The notes below the pieces were generated by a model that worked only from the letters and a program-made list of their open reading frames with translations, was not told the DNA's origin and ran no database searches. Positions 1 through 10,700 of a stretch of DNA of 64,000 bases are shown one piece after another. Within the stretch, counting starts at the first letter, position 1. Every line of letters starts with the position of its first letter. The translations under genes were made by a program, and so were the position numbers. The DNA comes from Rana temporaria (lineage: Eukaryota; Chordata; Amphibia; Anura; Ranidae), in contig NC_053490.1 of the NCBI RefSeq assembly GCF_905171775.1, forward strand, positions 458,514,643-458,578,642, written 5' to 3'.

Positions 1-780
1 TCCCTTCTCGATGATCCTCAGGGTTCTCCTACACATAGCGAACCTGAGAGCTTCGGTCGTGCTGATCACTCCGTGGTGGCCGACACAGCCGTGGTTCCCC
101 CTCCTTCTGGGGATGACGGTGGATTTCCCCAGGCTACTTTCTCACTTCCCTCATCTCCTATCCAACCCGAGCGGGGATCTCCATCCCCTGATTGTGGATC
201 ACAACCTACATCTCCTCGCATGGTTGGTCTTGTGGTGCCGGACGCGGATAGCGACCTTTCACGAACAGCTAGGGATCTCCTCGCCCTGGCCTGGGCCCCC
301 GGGACTAGATCGGCATACCGATCAGCCTGGCGAATCTGGGTGCGTTGGTGTGATCAACGACAGATTAATCCCGTTCAGGCGCCTGTATCGGTAGTAGCCA
401 ACTACCTGGCGGATTCTTTTGAATCCGGGAGATCCTATAGCTCCATTAACGTGTATCGCTCTGCGATTTCAGCTTACCACTCTCCAGTAGATTCTCTTCC
501 CGTTGGTAAACACCCGTTGGTGTGCCGCCTGTTAAGAGGCGTTAAGTTTCAACGCCCTCCACGTCCCAAGTATCAGGACACTTGGGACGTAGCTAAGGTG
601 TTAACCATGTTCTCGGAATGGGCAGACAATGACGCTCTTCCGCTAAAGTTACTGTCTTTTAAACTCACAGTTCTCTTATGCCTGATCTCCATCAAGCGTG
701 TTTCTGACGTCAAGGCCTTAGACATCTCTAGGCGTCAATTTTCGCCACAAGGAGTTAAATTCTCAGTCGAACCGGCATGA
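1..780 (+). pseudogene. DIRS-type tyrosine recombinase, partial (N-terminal part)
   Basis: The frame is open from the first base of the window to a stop at 778-780, so it is cut at the 5' side by the window edge. The first ~75 residues are Pro/Ser-rich. Then comes a SAM-like core-binding region (TRSAYRSAWRIWVRWC) and the segment LLCLISIKRVSDVKAL, which fits box A of tyrosine recombinases with the first catalytic Arg in RVSDV. The HxxR box and the nucleophile Tyr are missing: the frame ends where an inverted repeat begins. DIRS elements use such an enzyme to insert circular cDNA without target duplication. I infer a dead, internally truncated copy. A Ngaro or Crypton origin is less likely because the inverted terminal structure fits DIRS. 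Confidence 0.75.
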
Positions 781-1073
781 ACCTGGAGACTGGAACTCAG
801 ATTGAACTAGTCTTCCGACCACCGATGAACCGGACCCAGAGGGTCGAACAGGCAGGCATCCCAACGGGGAATAACAAGGAAGATAACTCCGGAAAGATTT
901 TCAGCCTCTGGCTTGCGAGATGCGTTCCTCAATAACCTGGAACAAGAGAAAATAAAACCCTGTTATTCCCCGTTGGGATGCCTGCCTGTTCGACCCTCTG
1001 GGTCCGGTTCATCGGTGGTCGGAAGACTAGTTCAATCTGAGTTCCAGTCTCCAGGTTCATGCCGGTTCGCTCC
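769..1073. repeat. Inverted repeat at the end of the DIRS element
   Basis: Bases 769-880 (starting CGAACCGGCATGAACCTGG) are repeated almost perfectly as the reverse complement at 957-1073. The arms are ~110 bp and the spacer is ~75 bp. The right arm leads into the likely terminal region of the element, which ends before about 1180. DIRS elements carry inverted termini and an internal complementary region. Here the inverted copy abuts the broken recombinase frame, so it is either the normal terminus joined by deletion or a foldback made during replication. Confidence 0.7.
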
Positions 1074-1429
1074 AAGAAAGAGGAGGAGTTCAAGGAGACA
1101 GCCCTTTATATACATACAGACCTGCCACGTGATTGGCAATCATATCCAGAGGGCTGCTGGGACTTGTAGTTTGTTCTAAAAAGTTTTTTTCTTGTTGAAT
1201 TCACTAAAGTTGTATTTCTGCTATGGGCATTATTAAAGAAAGATAATGCATAAGATATTCGCCTCCTGTCTTCATATAACTAATATTTTCCGTCACAAGC
1301 TAGGAAAATCTCGAATTTCGAATGGAATGTAAAGATTATTAATATAAAATAATGTGCAAAAATTGTAATATAAAATTATATAACATTTTGAACCAATAAA
1401 TTTAAATTCTATATATCCAACTCGTTTGT

Positions 1430-1642
1430 CTGCTCTCGTGTGCTTCATATAAAGTCCCACTTCTCGGCTTTTTTTTATTAATGGCTGTGTGTTTTGAGGG
1501 GACAGAAAATTTACACTGTTATACAAGCTGTACGCTCACTACTTTACATTGTAGCAAAGTGTCCTTTCTTCAGTGTTGTCACATGAAAAGATACTTACGA
1601 AAATGTGAGGGGTGTACTTACTTTCGTGAGATACTCTATATC
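1430..1642. mobile_element. Tc1/mariner-like element, terminal fragment
   Basis: The segment with ACTTTACATTGTAGCAAAGTG, TCTTCAGTGTTGTCACATG and GTGAGGGGTGTACTTAC, ending GTGAGATACTCTA beside TATA, matches the 3' terminal region typical of vertebrate Tc1-like transposons. No transposase frame and no second terminus are visible, so it is a relic. The stretch 1181-1430 and the ~100 bp after it show nothing I recognise. Confidence 0.55.
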
Positions 1643-1825
1643 TGCCTTTATATGAGGTAGCTGTAGGACCATTTCAATGTTCCTTAATGTGATCCAGAAG
1701 ATTAGCTTAAGGTCAGATTGTTATATCTGTCAGTCTGGTACCTTAACCACTTAAGGACCGCCGTGCGACGATATACGTCGACAGAATGGCACGGCTGGGC
1801 ACAAGGGAGTACATGTACGTACTCT

Positions 1826-2986
1826 TTAACCACTTGACAACCGGGCCTATTTTGGCACTTCTCTCCTTCATGTAAAAATCACATTTTTTTTGCTAGAAAA
1901 TTAATCAGAACCCCCAAACATTGTATATTTTTTTTTAGCAGACATCCTAGGGAATAAAATGGCAGTCATTGCAACTTTTTTTCTCGCACGGTATTTGCGC
2001 AATCATTTTTCAAACACCTTTCACGAATTAAATAACAAAACAGTAAAGTTAGCCCAATTTTTTTGTATAATGTGAAAGATGATGTTACGCCGAGTAAATA
2101 GATACCTAACATGTCACGCTTTAAAATTGCGCACACTCATGGAATGGTGCCAAACTTCGGTACTTCAAAATCTCCATAGACGACGTTTTAATTTTTTTTA
2201 CAGGTTAATATTTTTGAGTTACAGAGGAGGTCTAGTGCTAGAATTGTTGCACACGCTCTAACCCACGCAACGATACCTCATATGTGGGGTTTGAACGGCG
2301 TTTACATATGTGGGCGGGACTTGCATGCGTGTTCGCTTCTGTGCGCGAGCTCCCGGGGATAGGGGCGTTTTAAAAAAAAAAAAATTTCTTTTTATTTTAC
2401 TTCATTTTTTTATTTTTACACTTTTATTTCTTTTTTTATCACTTTTATTCCTATTACAAGGAATGTAAACATCCCTTGTAATAGGAATCAGTGTGACAGG
2501 TCCTCTTTATGGAGAGATGTGGGGTCAATAAGACCCCACATCTCTCCTCCAGGCTTACAAGCATGAAATCGGTGAAAAAACATTCACCGATCTCACACCG
2601 ACAGCCGCGATTGCGGCTTGGTTTACTTTCGGGTACCGGGCGTGACGTCATAACGTTGCGCCCGGACCTCCGACGGTCATAGAGATGACTGTGACCGTCT
2701 GGTCACCAGTCATCTCTATGGTTCTTCAGCGAGCGCCGGCCGATTCGCTCTCCGGGCCCCCGATGGCACGGGAGAGCCCAGAGAAGCACCGGATGGCGGC
2801 GGGATGGCCGGATGGCCGCTGCCTATAAGAACGATCAAGCGCCGCTTTGATCGTTCTTATTGTGCACAGAATCGCCGGCTGAAGATGGTGATATCTGAAT
2901 GATGCCTGTAGCTGCAGGCATCATTCAGATATCACCGCACAAAGGGGAGGACGTTAATTCTCGTACTGCGGTGGGCAAGTGGTTAA
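1826..2986 (+). mobile_element. TTAA-flanked element B inserted in A1
   Basis: Bounded by TTAA 1826-1829 and 2983-2986, with inverted ends TTAACCACTTG and CAAGTGGTTAA. Removing it restores family A sequence (GTACGT...CCCAGCTGTGGGTCG, compare 48080-48118). Its first half (about 1861-2372, containing GATGTTACGCCGAGTAAAT) is shared with the hAT-like element at 54465-55533. Its second half has two hairpins near 2510-2550 and 2660-2730, and a palindrome near 2825-2860. Confidence 0.75.
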
Positions 2987-3482
2987 GAACCCAGCTGTGG
3001 GTCGCGACCCGGTCCGAAGCTCCATGCCCGCGGACCCGATCGGGTCCGCCAGTGTCCCGCGATCAGGTCACATGAGCTGAAGAACGGGGAGAGGTGAGTG
3101 TAAACAAACCTTCCCCGTTCTTCTCTGTGGCAGTGTCAATGATCGTCTGTTCCCTGTTATCGGGAACGACGATCAGTGATGTCACACGTATAGCCACGCC
3201 CCCCTACAGTAAGAAACACACATGAGGTCACACTTAACCCCTACAGTGCCCCCTAGTGATTAACCCCATCACTGCCATTGTCATTTTTACAGTTATCAGT
3301 GCATTTTTATAGCACTTTTCGCTGTGAAAATGACAATGGTCCCAAAAATTTGTCAAAAGTGTCCGATGTGTCCACCATAATGTCGCAGTCACGAAAAAAA
3401 ATCGCTGATCGCCGTCATTACTAGTAAAAAAAAAATAATAATAAAAATGCCATTAAACTATCCCTTATTTTATAAACACTAT

Positions 3483-4216
3483 GGGGCAGATCAACGTAGA
3501 ACGGCGCATTAATCCGCCGGGCGTAGCGTATCTAACATACACTACGCCGCCGTAACTTATTTTTTTTTCGAATCTTCAAAGAATTCGCGCCGTAAGTTAC
3601 GGCGGCGTAGTGTATCTTTGGCGGCGTAAGGGCACGGAATTCAAATGGATGTGATGGGGGCGTGTTTTATGTAAATACGTTGTGACCCGACGTAAACAAA
3701 GTTTTTTTTTAACGGCGCATGCGCCGTCCGTGGGGGTATCCCAGTGCGCATGCTCGAAAATAAACCGGAACAAGCCAATGCTTCCGACAGTGACGTCATT
3801 CTATGCAAATCCCTATTCGCGAACGACTTGCGCAAACGCCGTAAAAAATTTGACGTGGGAACGATGGCCATACTTAACATTGAGTACGCCTCATAATAGC
3901 AGGGGTAACTATACGCCGGAAAAATTTGAACGCAAACGACGTAAAAAAATTCGCCGGCCGGACGTACGTTCGTGGTTCGCCGTAACTATCTAATTTGCAT
4001 ACTCGACGCGGAAATCGACGGAAACGTCACCTAGCGGCCGGCGGAAAAAATGCATCTAAGATCCGATGGCGTACTAAGACGTACGCCTGTCCGATCGATT
4101 CGAGGTGCAGTCGTATCTTGTTCTGTAGATACAAAACAAAGATACGACGCGGGAATTTTTAAATTACGCGGCGTATCAATAGATACGCCGGTGTAATTCT
4201 TTTGTGGATCTGCCCC
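3483..4216 (+). mobile_element. Terminal-inverted-repeat element C inserted in A1
   Basis: Ends GGGGCAGATC and GATCTGCCCC, with TAT on both sides (3480-3482 and 4217-4219) as a 3-bp duplication. Excision restores the family A stretch AAACGCTATAACTTT. The interior is rich in CG and in inverted TACGCCG/CGGCGTA words. A related copy lies at 25701-26432. The 3-bp target and CG-rich subterminal repeats suggest a Harbinger-like MITE. There is no coding capacity. Confidence 0.65.
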
Positions 4217-4565
4217 TATAACTTTTGCGCAAACCAATCAATAAACGCTTATTGCGATATTTTTTTTTTTTTTACCAAAAATATGTAGAAGAATACGTAT
4301 CGGCCTAAACTGAGGAAAAAATATGTTTTTTTATGTATTTTTTGGGGGCTATTTATTATAGCAAAAAGTTAAAAATATATATATATTTTTTTTAATTGTC
4401 GCTCTATTTTTGTTTATAGCGCAAAAAATAAAAACCGCAGAGGTGATCAAATACCACCAAAAGAAAGCTCTATTTGTGGAAAAATAAGGACGCCAATTTT
4501 GTTTGGGAGCGCGCAATTGTCAGTTAAAGCGACGCAGTGCCGAATCGCAAAAAGAGGCCAGGTCC

Positions 4566-5555
4566 TTAACCACTTAACGCCCGCCGCACGACTATTTACG
4601 TCCGCAAAATGGCACGGACTATATACGTCCTTGCCTTCTAGCGGGTAGGGGGTCCAATCGGGACCCCCCCCCCCCGCTGCGTGCGGCGGGCGGATTCCCG
4701 CGGGGAGCGATCCGGGATGACAGCGCGGCTATTCGTTTATAGCCGCTCCGTCGCGATCGCTCCCCGGAGCTGAAGAACGGGGAGAGCCGTGTGTAAACAC
4801 GGCTTCCCCGTGCTTCACTGTGGCGGCGTATCGATCGAGTGATCCTTTTTATAGGGAGACTCGATCGATGACGTCAGTCCTACAGCCACACCCCCCTACA
4901 GTTGTAAACACACACTAAGTGAACCCTAACTCCTACAGCGCCCCCTGTGGTTAACTTCCAAACTGCAACTGTAATTTTCACAATAAACAATGCAATTTAA
5001 ATGCATTTTTTGCTGTGAAAATGACAATGGTCCCAAAAATGTGTCAAAATTGTCCGAAGTGTCCGCCATAATGTCGCAGTCACGAAAAAAATCGATGATC
5101 GCCGCCAATAGTAGTAAAAAAAAATAATTAATAAAAATGCAAAAAAATACCCTATTTTGTAAACGCTATAAATTTTGCGCAAACCAATCGATAAACACTT
5201 ATTGCGATTTTTTTTTACCAAAAATAGGTAGAAGAATACGTATCGGCCTAAACTGAGGAAAAAAATGTTTTTATATATGTTTTTGGGGGATATTTATTAT
5301 AGCAAAAAGTAAAAAATATTGAATTTTTTTCAAAATTGTCGCTCTATTTTTGTTTATAGCACAAAAAATAAAAATCGCAGAGGTGATCAAATACCACCAA
5401 AAGAAAGCTCTATTTGTGGGGAAAAAAGGACGCCAATTTTGTTTGGGAGCCACGTCGCACGACCGCGCAATTGTTTGTTAAAGCGACGCAGTGCCGAATT
5501 GTAAAAACGCCTTTGGGCATTTAGCAGCATATTGGTCCTGGGCTTAAGTGGTTAA
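4566..5555 (+). mobile_element. Family A element (copy A2) inserted in A1
   Basis: Complete ~990-bp family A copy between TTAA 4566-4569 and 5552-5555, same strand as its host. The flanks join as GGTCCTTAACCTGCATAATGG, which matches the 3' end of the family (compare 48950-48965). Family A has therefore inserted into a member of its own family. Confidence 0.8.
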
Positions 5556-5583
5556 CCTGCATAATGGTCTGGGTCTTAACCGG

Positions 5584-6030
5584 TTAAAGGGGTTGTAAAG
5601 CTTCGTATTTTTTTACCTTAATGCATCTTAGGGTACTACTATAGCTTTTGAAGTTATTCTTCATGTTACTTTGTAACATTTTATTATAATTTTTTGCCTC
5701 ACGGGTTTGGTGATACTCTCCTGCTTAGTACCATCTGTCATGGTCATTATGATTTCCAATATAGTTGTCTCCTACTGTGGTACTGTCTGTATTACAATTG
5801 TTAAAAAAAAAAAAAAATTAAATAAAGAATGCATTAAAAATACAATTTAAAAAGTTATTTGTTGCCAGGTACATACATTTTCATATATTGTATTTGTTTC
5901 TTTTCAGGTAGGTAGGTGGAGCTCTAAGCTCAATTTTACATGCTTGAAATCTCAAGTCAATATGTAATACCAGAGACTCATCCCTTTTAAATGTTTAAAA
6001 AACAAGGACTATATATGTATTGTGTAAAAA

Positions 6031-6094
<64 letters not shown>

Positions 6095-6637
6095 CATGAA
6101 TTTTAAAGAACATGAAAGGTAAACAAATATATATTTTTTCACCTTGAGTCTTTTATTTTATTCCCATTTCCACTCCAACCTTCTATGATTTTGTTTTCCC
6201 ATCCATAAACTGTTAAACTGTAAAATCTAACCCTGATCTATGGGAAACTCCATGGTCATTGGATCCACAACAGATGCTAATGATTTTTCAATATCTGCTC
6301 TCTTGTACCTGTTCTTTGCACTCTATCGCTTGTAAAACGTAATTAAAAATTGCATTAAAAAAAACAAACAAAATCTATGTTATGAGTACTTGCTGTTACT
6401 AGAACTAGTAACATTAACATGTGAGAAATGTGTCATGAACTTTCAGGCTTAAAAAAAAAAAAAGAATGTAAACATTAACTTTCTTGGCTTGTGTACTGAA
6501 CATTCCAAGGCTCATAGCAGTCATTCACTGCATATGACTCCCCTCTTGTGCATATGGTAGTATTATTATGAAATGTTCCAGGTTTTTAAAAACTTTCCAC
6601 TATATAATCATTTTTGGTGTGTGTGTGTGTGTGTATA

Positions 6638-6713
<76 letters not shown>

Positions 6714-6720
6714 ATGTATT
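5584..6720. repeat. TTAA MITE left end and two AT/TG microsatellites
   Basis: 5584-5636 begins TTAAAGGGGTTGTAAAG, the left end of the foldback family that is complete at 37999-38489; no right end is visible here. 6038-6091 is an (AT)n run. 6618-6710 is (TG)n followed by a long (TA)n. Between these I see only AT-rich sequence. The last TMIGD1 exon and 3'UTR may lie in this region on the minus strand, but I could not fix them. Confidence 0.6.
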
Positions 6721-6900
6721 TTATATGTAAATACTCATAATATAATCCTAAGAACTGCTAATGTAAACCTTTTAGCTGCAGTTCCTATTCATCCGCCTAG
6801 ATCAGCCATTCTCAACTAGGAATTCTCCAAACTTTGCTAGGGGTTTATTGAGTTGTGGCTAATTGGCCTTCCATCCAGTGGTGCCTGCATGGTTCTGGAT

Positions 6901-7449
6901 CAGGGCTGGACTGGGACAAAAATTTGGCCCTGGACTTCATCCAGACTGGCCCACTTTGACATGTCTCTCCTATGGCGGCCAGACAACTCCTGCCCCCCCC
7001 CCCCCGGCCACCCAAGCCCCCTCTCCCCCTTCACTAGCCACTAGCCGTTCTACTTTATTAGAGTAGAACGGCTGGTACTGGTACTCTTATAGGCAGTACC
7101 AGTGGGGAAGCTAGACATTAGTTCACCCGGGGCAAAGAATCAGTTCGGTGCCCCCCCTTATGGGACAAGATTAGGCAGAAGTGAGAAACTCCCAGGCCAT
7201 AGCTGTTGAGTCAGCTGTCTGTCCCCTCCCCCATGCTCCTCTGTCGTCCCCCCTGCTCCTATGGTCCTCCCCCTGATTCTCTGTTCCCCCCAGGTGATCG
7301 CTGCAGGGAGGGAGAGGAGGTGAGCTCTGCGGAGAGGGAGAGATAGAGGAGCGGAGGGGGGGCGGCGGTCCGCTGTCACTGAAGCCGGCCCACTGAGCCA
7401 TCTGCCCACCGGGAAACTCCCTGTAGTCCCAATGGTCAGTCCATCCCTG
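6901..7449. mobile_element. hAT-like MITE
   Basis: Ends CAGGGCTGGACTGGGAC and CCATCCCTG, flanked by the 8-bp duplication TTCTGGAT (6893-6900 and 7450-7457). It is 549 bp, GC-rich and polypurine/polypyrimidine in the middle. Overlapping minus-strand frames are compositional. It lies in TMIGD1 sequence downstream of the transmembrane exon. Confidence 0.75.
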
Positions 7450-7655
7450 TTCTGGATCCAGCACAACTTGACAGAGCCAGCGGCATAACACCAATGTGTT
7501 GGCATCAGCCAGCAAATGGACATATACAGTACATGTACTTTACAATGATTGAGTGGGAAAACTTGCTGCTTTTGCAAACAATTGCTAACGTAGACGTCTC
7601 CTAATTATCATGACATAACTAAAATAAAAAGTCATGGAGTGTTTTCAGAACTTAC

Positions 7656-7762
7656 CTGTTTAAATATTTTCTGTCGCCGTGCAAACAATCCAAAGCAAAT
7701 GATGAGGCATCCTACCACCACTGCACCACCGATTGCTTCCACTGGAAGTCCAGGCTGTCTCT
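7656..7762 (-). CDS. TMIGD1: TMIGD1 coding exon 4: transmembrane segment
   Basis: 107 nt. Enters in phase 1 after acceptor ATACACAG and leaves in phase 0 at donor GTAAG (7655-7651). It encodes a short juxtamembrane piece (RQPGLPVE), a hydrophobic helix (AIGGAVVVGCLIICFGLF) and ARRQKIFKQ. The run CFGLFARR corresponds to CFGLIARR in human TMIGD1. The final cytoplasmic exon should lie to the left. Confidence 0.85.
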
Positions 7763-10700
7763 CTGTGTATGTGAAAACAACACTCCACTTAGAAGTACAA
7801 AAGTATGAACATACTGTATGTTTTCAGTGCTAAGACCATTTGTTTCATCTTATATAGAGGAGCAGTTCCTACCAAATTAAAATAGAAACCAATCTACCCC
7901 CAAAACAAATTAAAACCCCAAATTGTCAACCCCTAAAATAAAAGCCCTTTTTTTTGGGGAAAGTGAGACCTTGCAGGAAAAAAAAGTAGGGGGGGGGGGG
8001 ACATCTGCTATAAGTGACCATTGGTCTCAAATTAACCACAAATAAACTGAAATACAAAAAAGATTTCAATAACAAGAACAAAAAAGAGTGCAAAGAGGTT
8101 CGATGCAGAAGAGCTAGCAATCAGAATTAAAGTACTGTTTCCCAACTCGCCCTAATTTCTCTCTATGCAGTTTGTCATGCCTTTTGTTTACAACTGCTTT
8201 CAGTTCACTTACACTGTGGCTGCTCTGTGCTTTATAGTGAGGGGGCTAGCCTAACTAAAAGCCCCTTATTGGTCATATCCAAGCTTGCTGGCCATAGTTC
8301 AAAGGCCATGCAGTACATTATGGTTTAAAAAATTCTCCTGGGGACTGCAAATCACTTAAATCTTATTGGAACAAGGTATTTTCCCTGATCTCTGAGATCA
8401 CTGATAGACCATCTAGCCCTGACCTTAACATTTACCTACTTCATGTGGGCCTTAAAAATGTCCCTACCAAATTTAGAAATATTATTGTCCACCTACTTCA
8501 GGCGCAAAACTCAGAATTACCAGATTGTGGAAAACATCCACGGTCCCTTCTTTTGCTGAGATGCTCAACGACTTCAATTATCAATGCGATATGGAAAAGA
8601 GGATTGCTCTTTGAAAATTTTACTATGCTAAATTTCTGTATTCTTTGTCTTTATGGTTGCACACTGCTAAATGAACAGTTACATTCTGATAGCTCAAACA
8701 AAAATGGAGTATGTTATATGAATTCTGGCTAGACTGGTATCTTGACTATGCCCAGTTGTTATAGTTCTACCCTCATCCCTCCCCCCTCCTGTCTACACCC
8801 CCCCATCATACCCTATTCCTACTCCCCCAACCTGGCTACCCCCCCCCCCCCAATACCCTATTCCTACTCCTCCCTCCTTCGAGTTCATGCTTTCAATAGA
8901 AGTATGATCTATATTCTCTTTTCTGCCCACCATTACATTTTGTACATGTATTGTATCACTCTTACACACTTGTCATGTGCCATTTTGTATAATGTGAATT
9001 CATATGTTTCATCTGATTTTTGTAAGTTTTCAAAAACGTAATAAAAACTATTTAAACTAAAACAATTCTCCTGGATGGATCTGTGTATATATTAGCCCTG
9101 ACTGGAAATCATTAACCCTCAGGATTTGTGTTGAACACATTGTAGCGGGAAACTGAAACCTCATCTCTTTAACTGAATAAGTAAAAGATAATAGGTAAAT
9201 ATGCTAAAGATGCTTTTTTATTACCTTAGGAAAGCCTTTGTCTAAAAACAAATAAAGTAGGTGGCCCAAATTGTATCTATAAGTTGAAACTCAGTGATAT
9301 GTCTTTATATGTCTGTATGGATACCCCTTTGGTCCATTAAAGGACAAATGCACTTTGAGACAAAGTGAACTTAGAATTTTTTCCCCTTTGTCCTGACTAG
9401 GGTTGAGCGAACCCGAACTGTAAAGTTCGGGTTCGGTACGGACTTTGGGTTTTTCCCGAACCCGGACCCGAACCCGAATAATTGGAAAAAGTTCGGCTTC
9501 GGAGTTTGGGTATGTTTTGGCGCGCTGCACGGCAGCCAATCGCCATTTGTTTTACAACTGTGACTGGGAACTGATCACAGCCATGCCTGCTTATGGCATG
9601 GCTGTGATTGGCCAGTGTAGCATGTGACCTATCATGTGACGTGCCTCTATATTAGATAGAGGCACACAGCACAGATCGTCACTCTGCTTCACTCTAGATA
9701 GGGAAAGGCTGCTGCATTCGGCGTTCAGGGACAGTGTTAGGTGTTCTGTGCTCCAGAAATCTCAATAAACAAACTTTATTTTTTTGATATCTACATCATC
9801 TAATGCTTTCTGACTCGCTGTCACTGTGCTTCACTTATGATAGGGAAAGACTGCATTTGGCGTCCAGGGACAGTTTTAGGTGTACTCTGCTGGCTCCAGA
9901 AATCTCAAGAAACACACTTTATTTTTTTTGATATCTGCATCATCTAATGCTATCTTGCCCCCTGTCTGACTGTGCTTCACTTACGATAGGGAAATATTTC
10001 AACAGCACTGCACCTGTGATATACTGTGTTTTTCTATAAAGTACATAGTTCAGTGACAGGTTCTATAGGTGACTCTGAATATTTCAACAGCACTGCACCT
10101 GCCACCACCTGTGCACCTGTGATATACTGTGTTTTTCTATAAAGTACAAGTATAGGTCAAAAATCATTATTTTTTATTTAAAAAATGTTTGTTATTTTAA
10201 GTTATTTCCCTATCCACATTTATTTCCAGAGTACTTGCCATGCTCTTCCCGACATTTTCCTGCCATTTGCAGCCCTCCAGCTCTTTCCCTTAGTTTTTTA
10301 GAGACATTTTTGTAGTCGAAAGTCCGGGTCCCCATTGACTTCAATGGGGTTCGGGTCAAAGTCCGGGTTCGGCCCCGAACCCAAACTTTTTTTTCAAAGT
10401 CCGGGTTCGGGTCCGAACCCGAACATCCAGGTGTCCGCTCAACTCTAGTCCTGACCTAACCAAACCTTCACAACCCCTCCAAATATGCATTTTTTTCTGA
10501 CGGCTGCAGTCTCCAGTGTTTCTTTACATTCTGGCCGCACCTGCACATTACAGCTCTATAGACCTATGTGGGTTTGTCTCCTTTCATATCCAGTCCTGGG
10601 AGACAGCCCCATAAAAGTCTGTTGGGCTGCAATGTTCAGACAGAGTGGAGACAGTAAAATAATCACTGGAGGCAGTGGCCGCTGGATTGAAGTAAATATG

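Larger units (their letters stand above)
1743..5587 (+). mobile_element. TTAA-flanked non-autonomous element (family A, copy A1), split by three insertions
   Basis: Outer element bounded by TTAA at 1743-1746 and 5584-5587, with ends TTAACCACTTAAGGACC and, inverted, TTAACCGGTTAAGACCC. Its own sequence is 1743-1829, 2987-3482, 4217-4569 and 5556-5587, about 970 bp in total. That equals the length of the uninterrupted copies at 32807-33761 (minus) and within 46949-48981. The core includes TAATGTCGCAGTCACGAAA and AGAAGAATACGTATCGGCC. There is no coding frame. The TTAA target and CC-start termini suggest a piggyBac-type MITE; this is inference, since no transposase is present. Confidence 0.8.

Noticed and set aside
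5740..5810. Possible last exon of TMIGD1 on the minus strand (a short open stretch after an ACAG)
   Set aside because: It can be read in phase 0, but the sequence has no resemblance to the acidic cytoplasmic tail of known TMIGD1 and the acceptor has no pyrimidine tract.
6568..6819. 83-codon frame with a long IYIYIY run
   Set aside because: Translation of a (TA)n microsatellite.
9291..9627. Short frames with RVRVRE and RTRTRT runs
   Set aside because: Produced by the GTTCGGG/CCCGAAC repeats in the hAT-like element ends.
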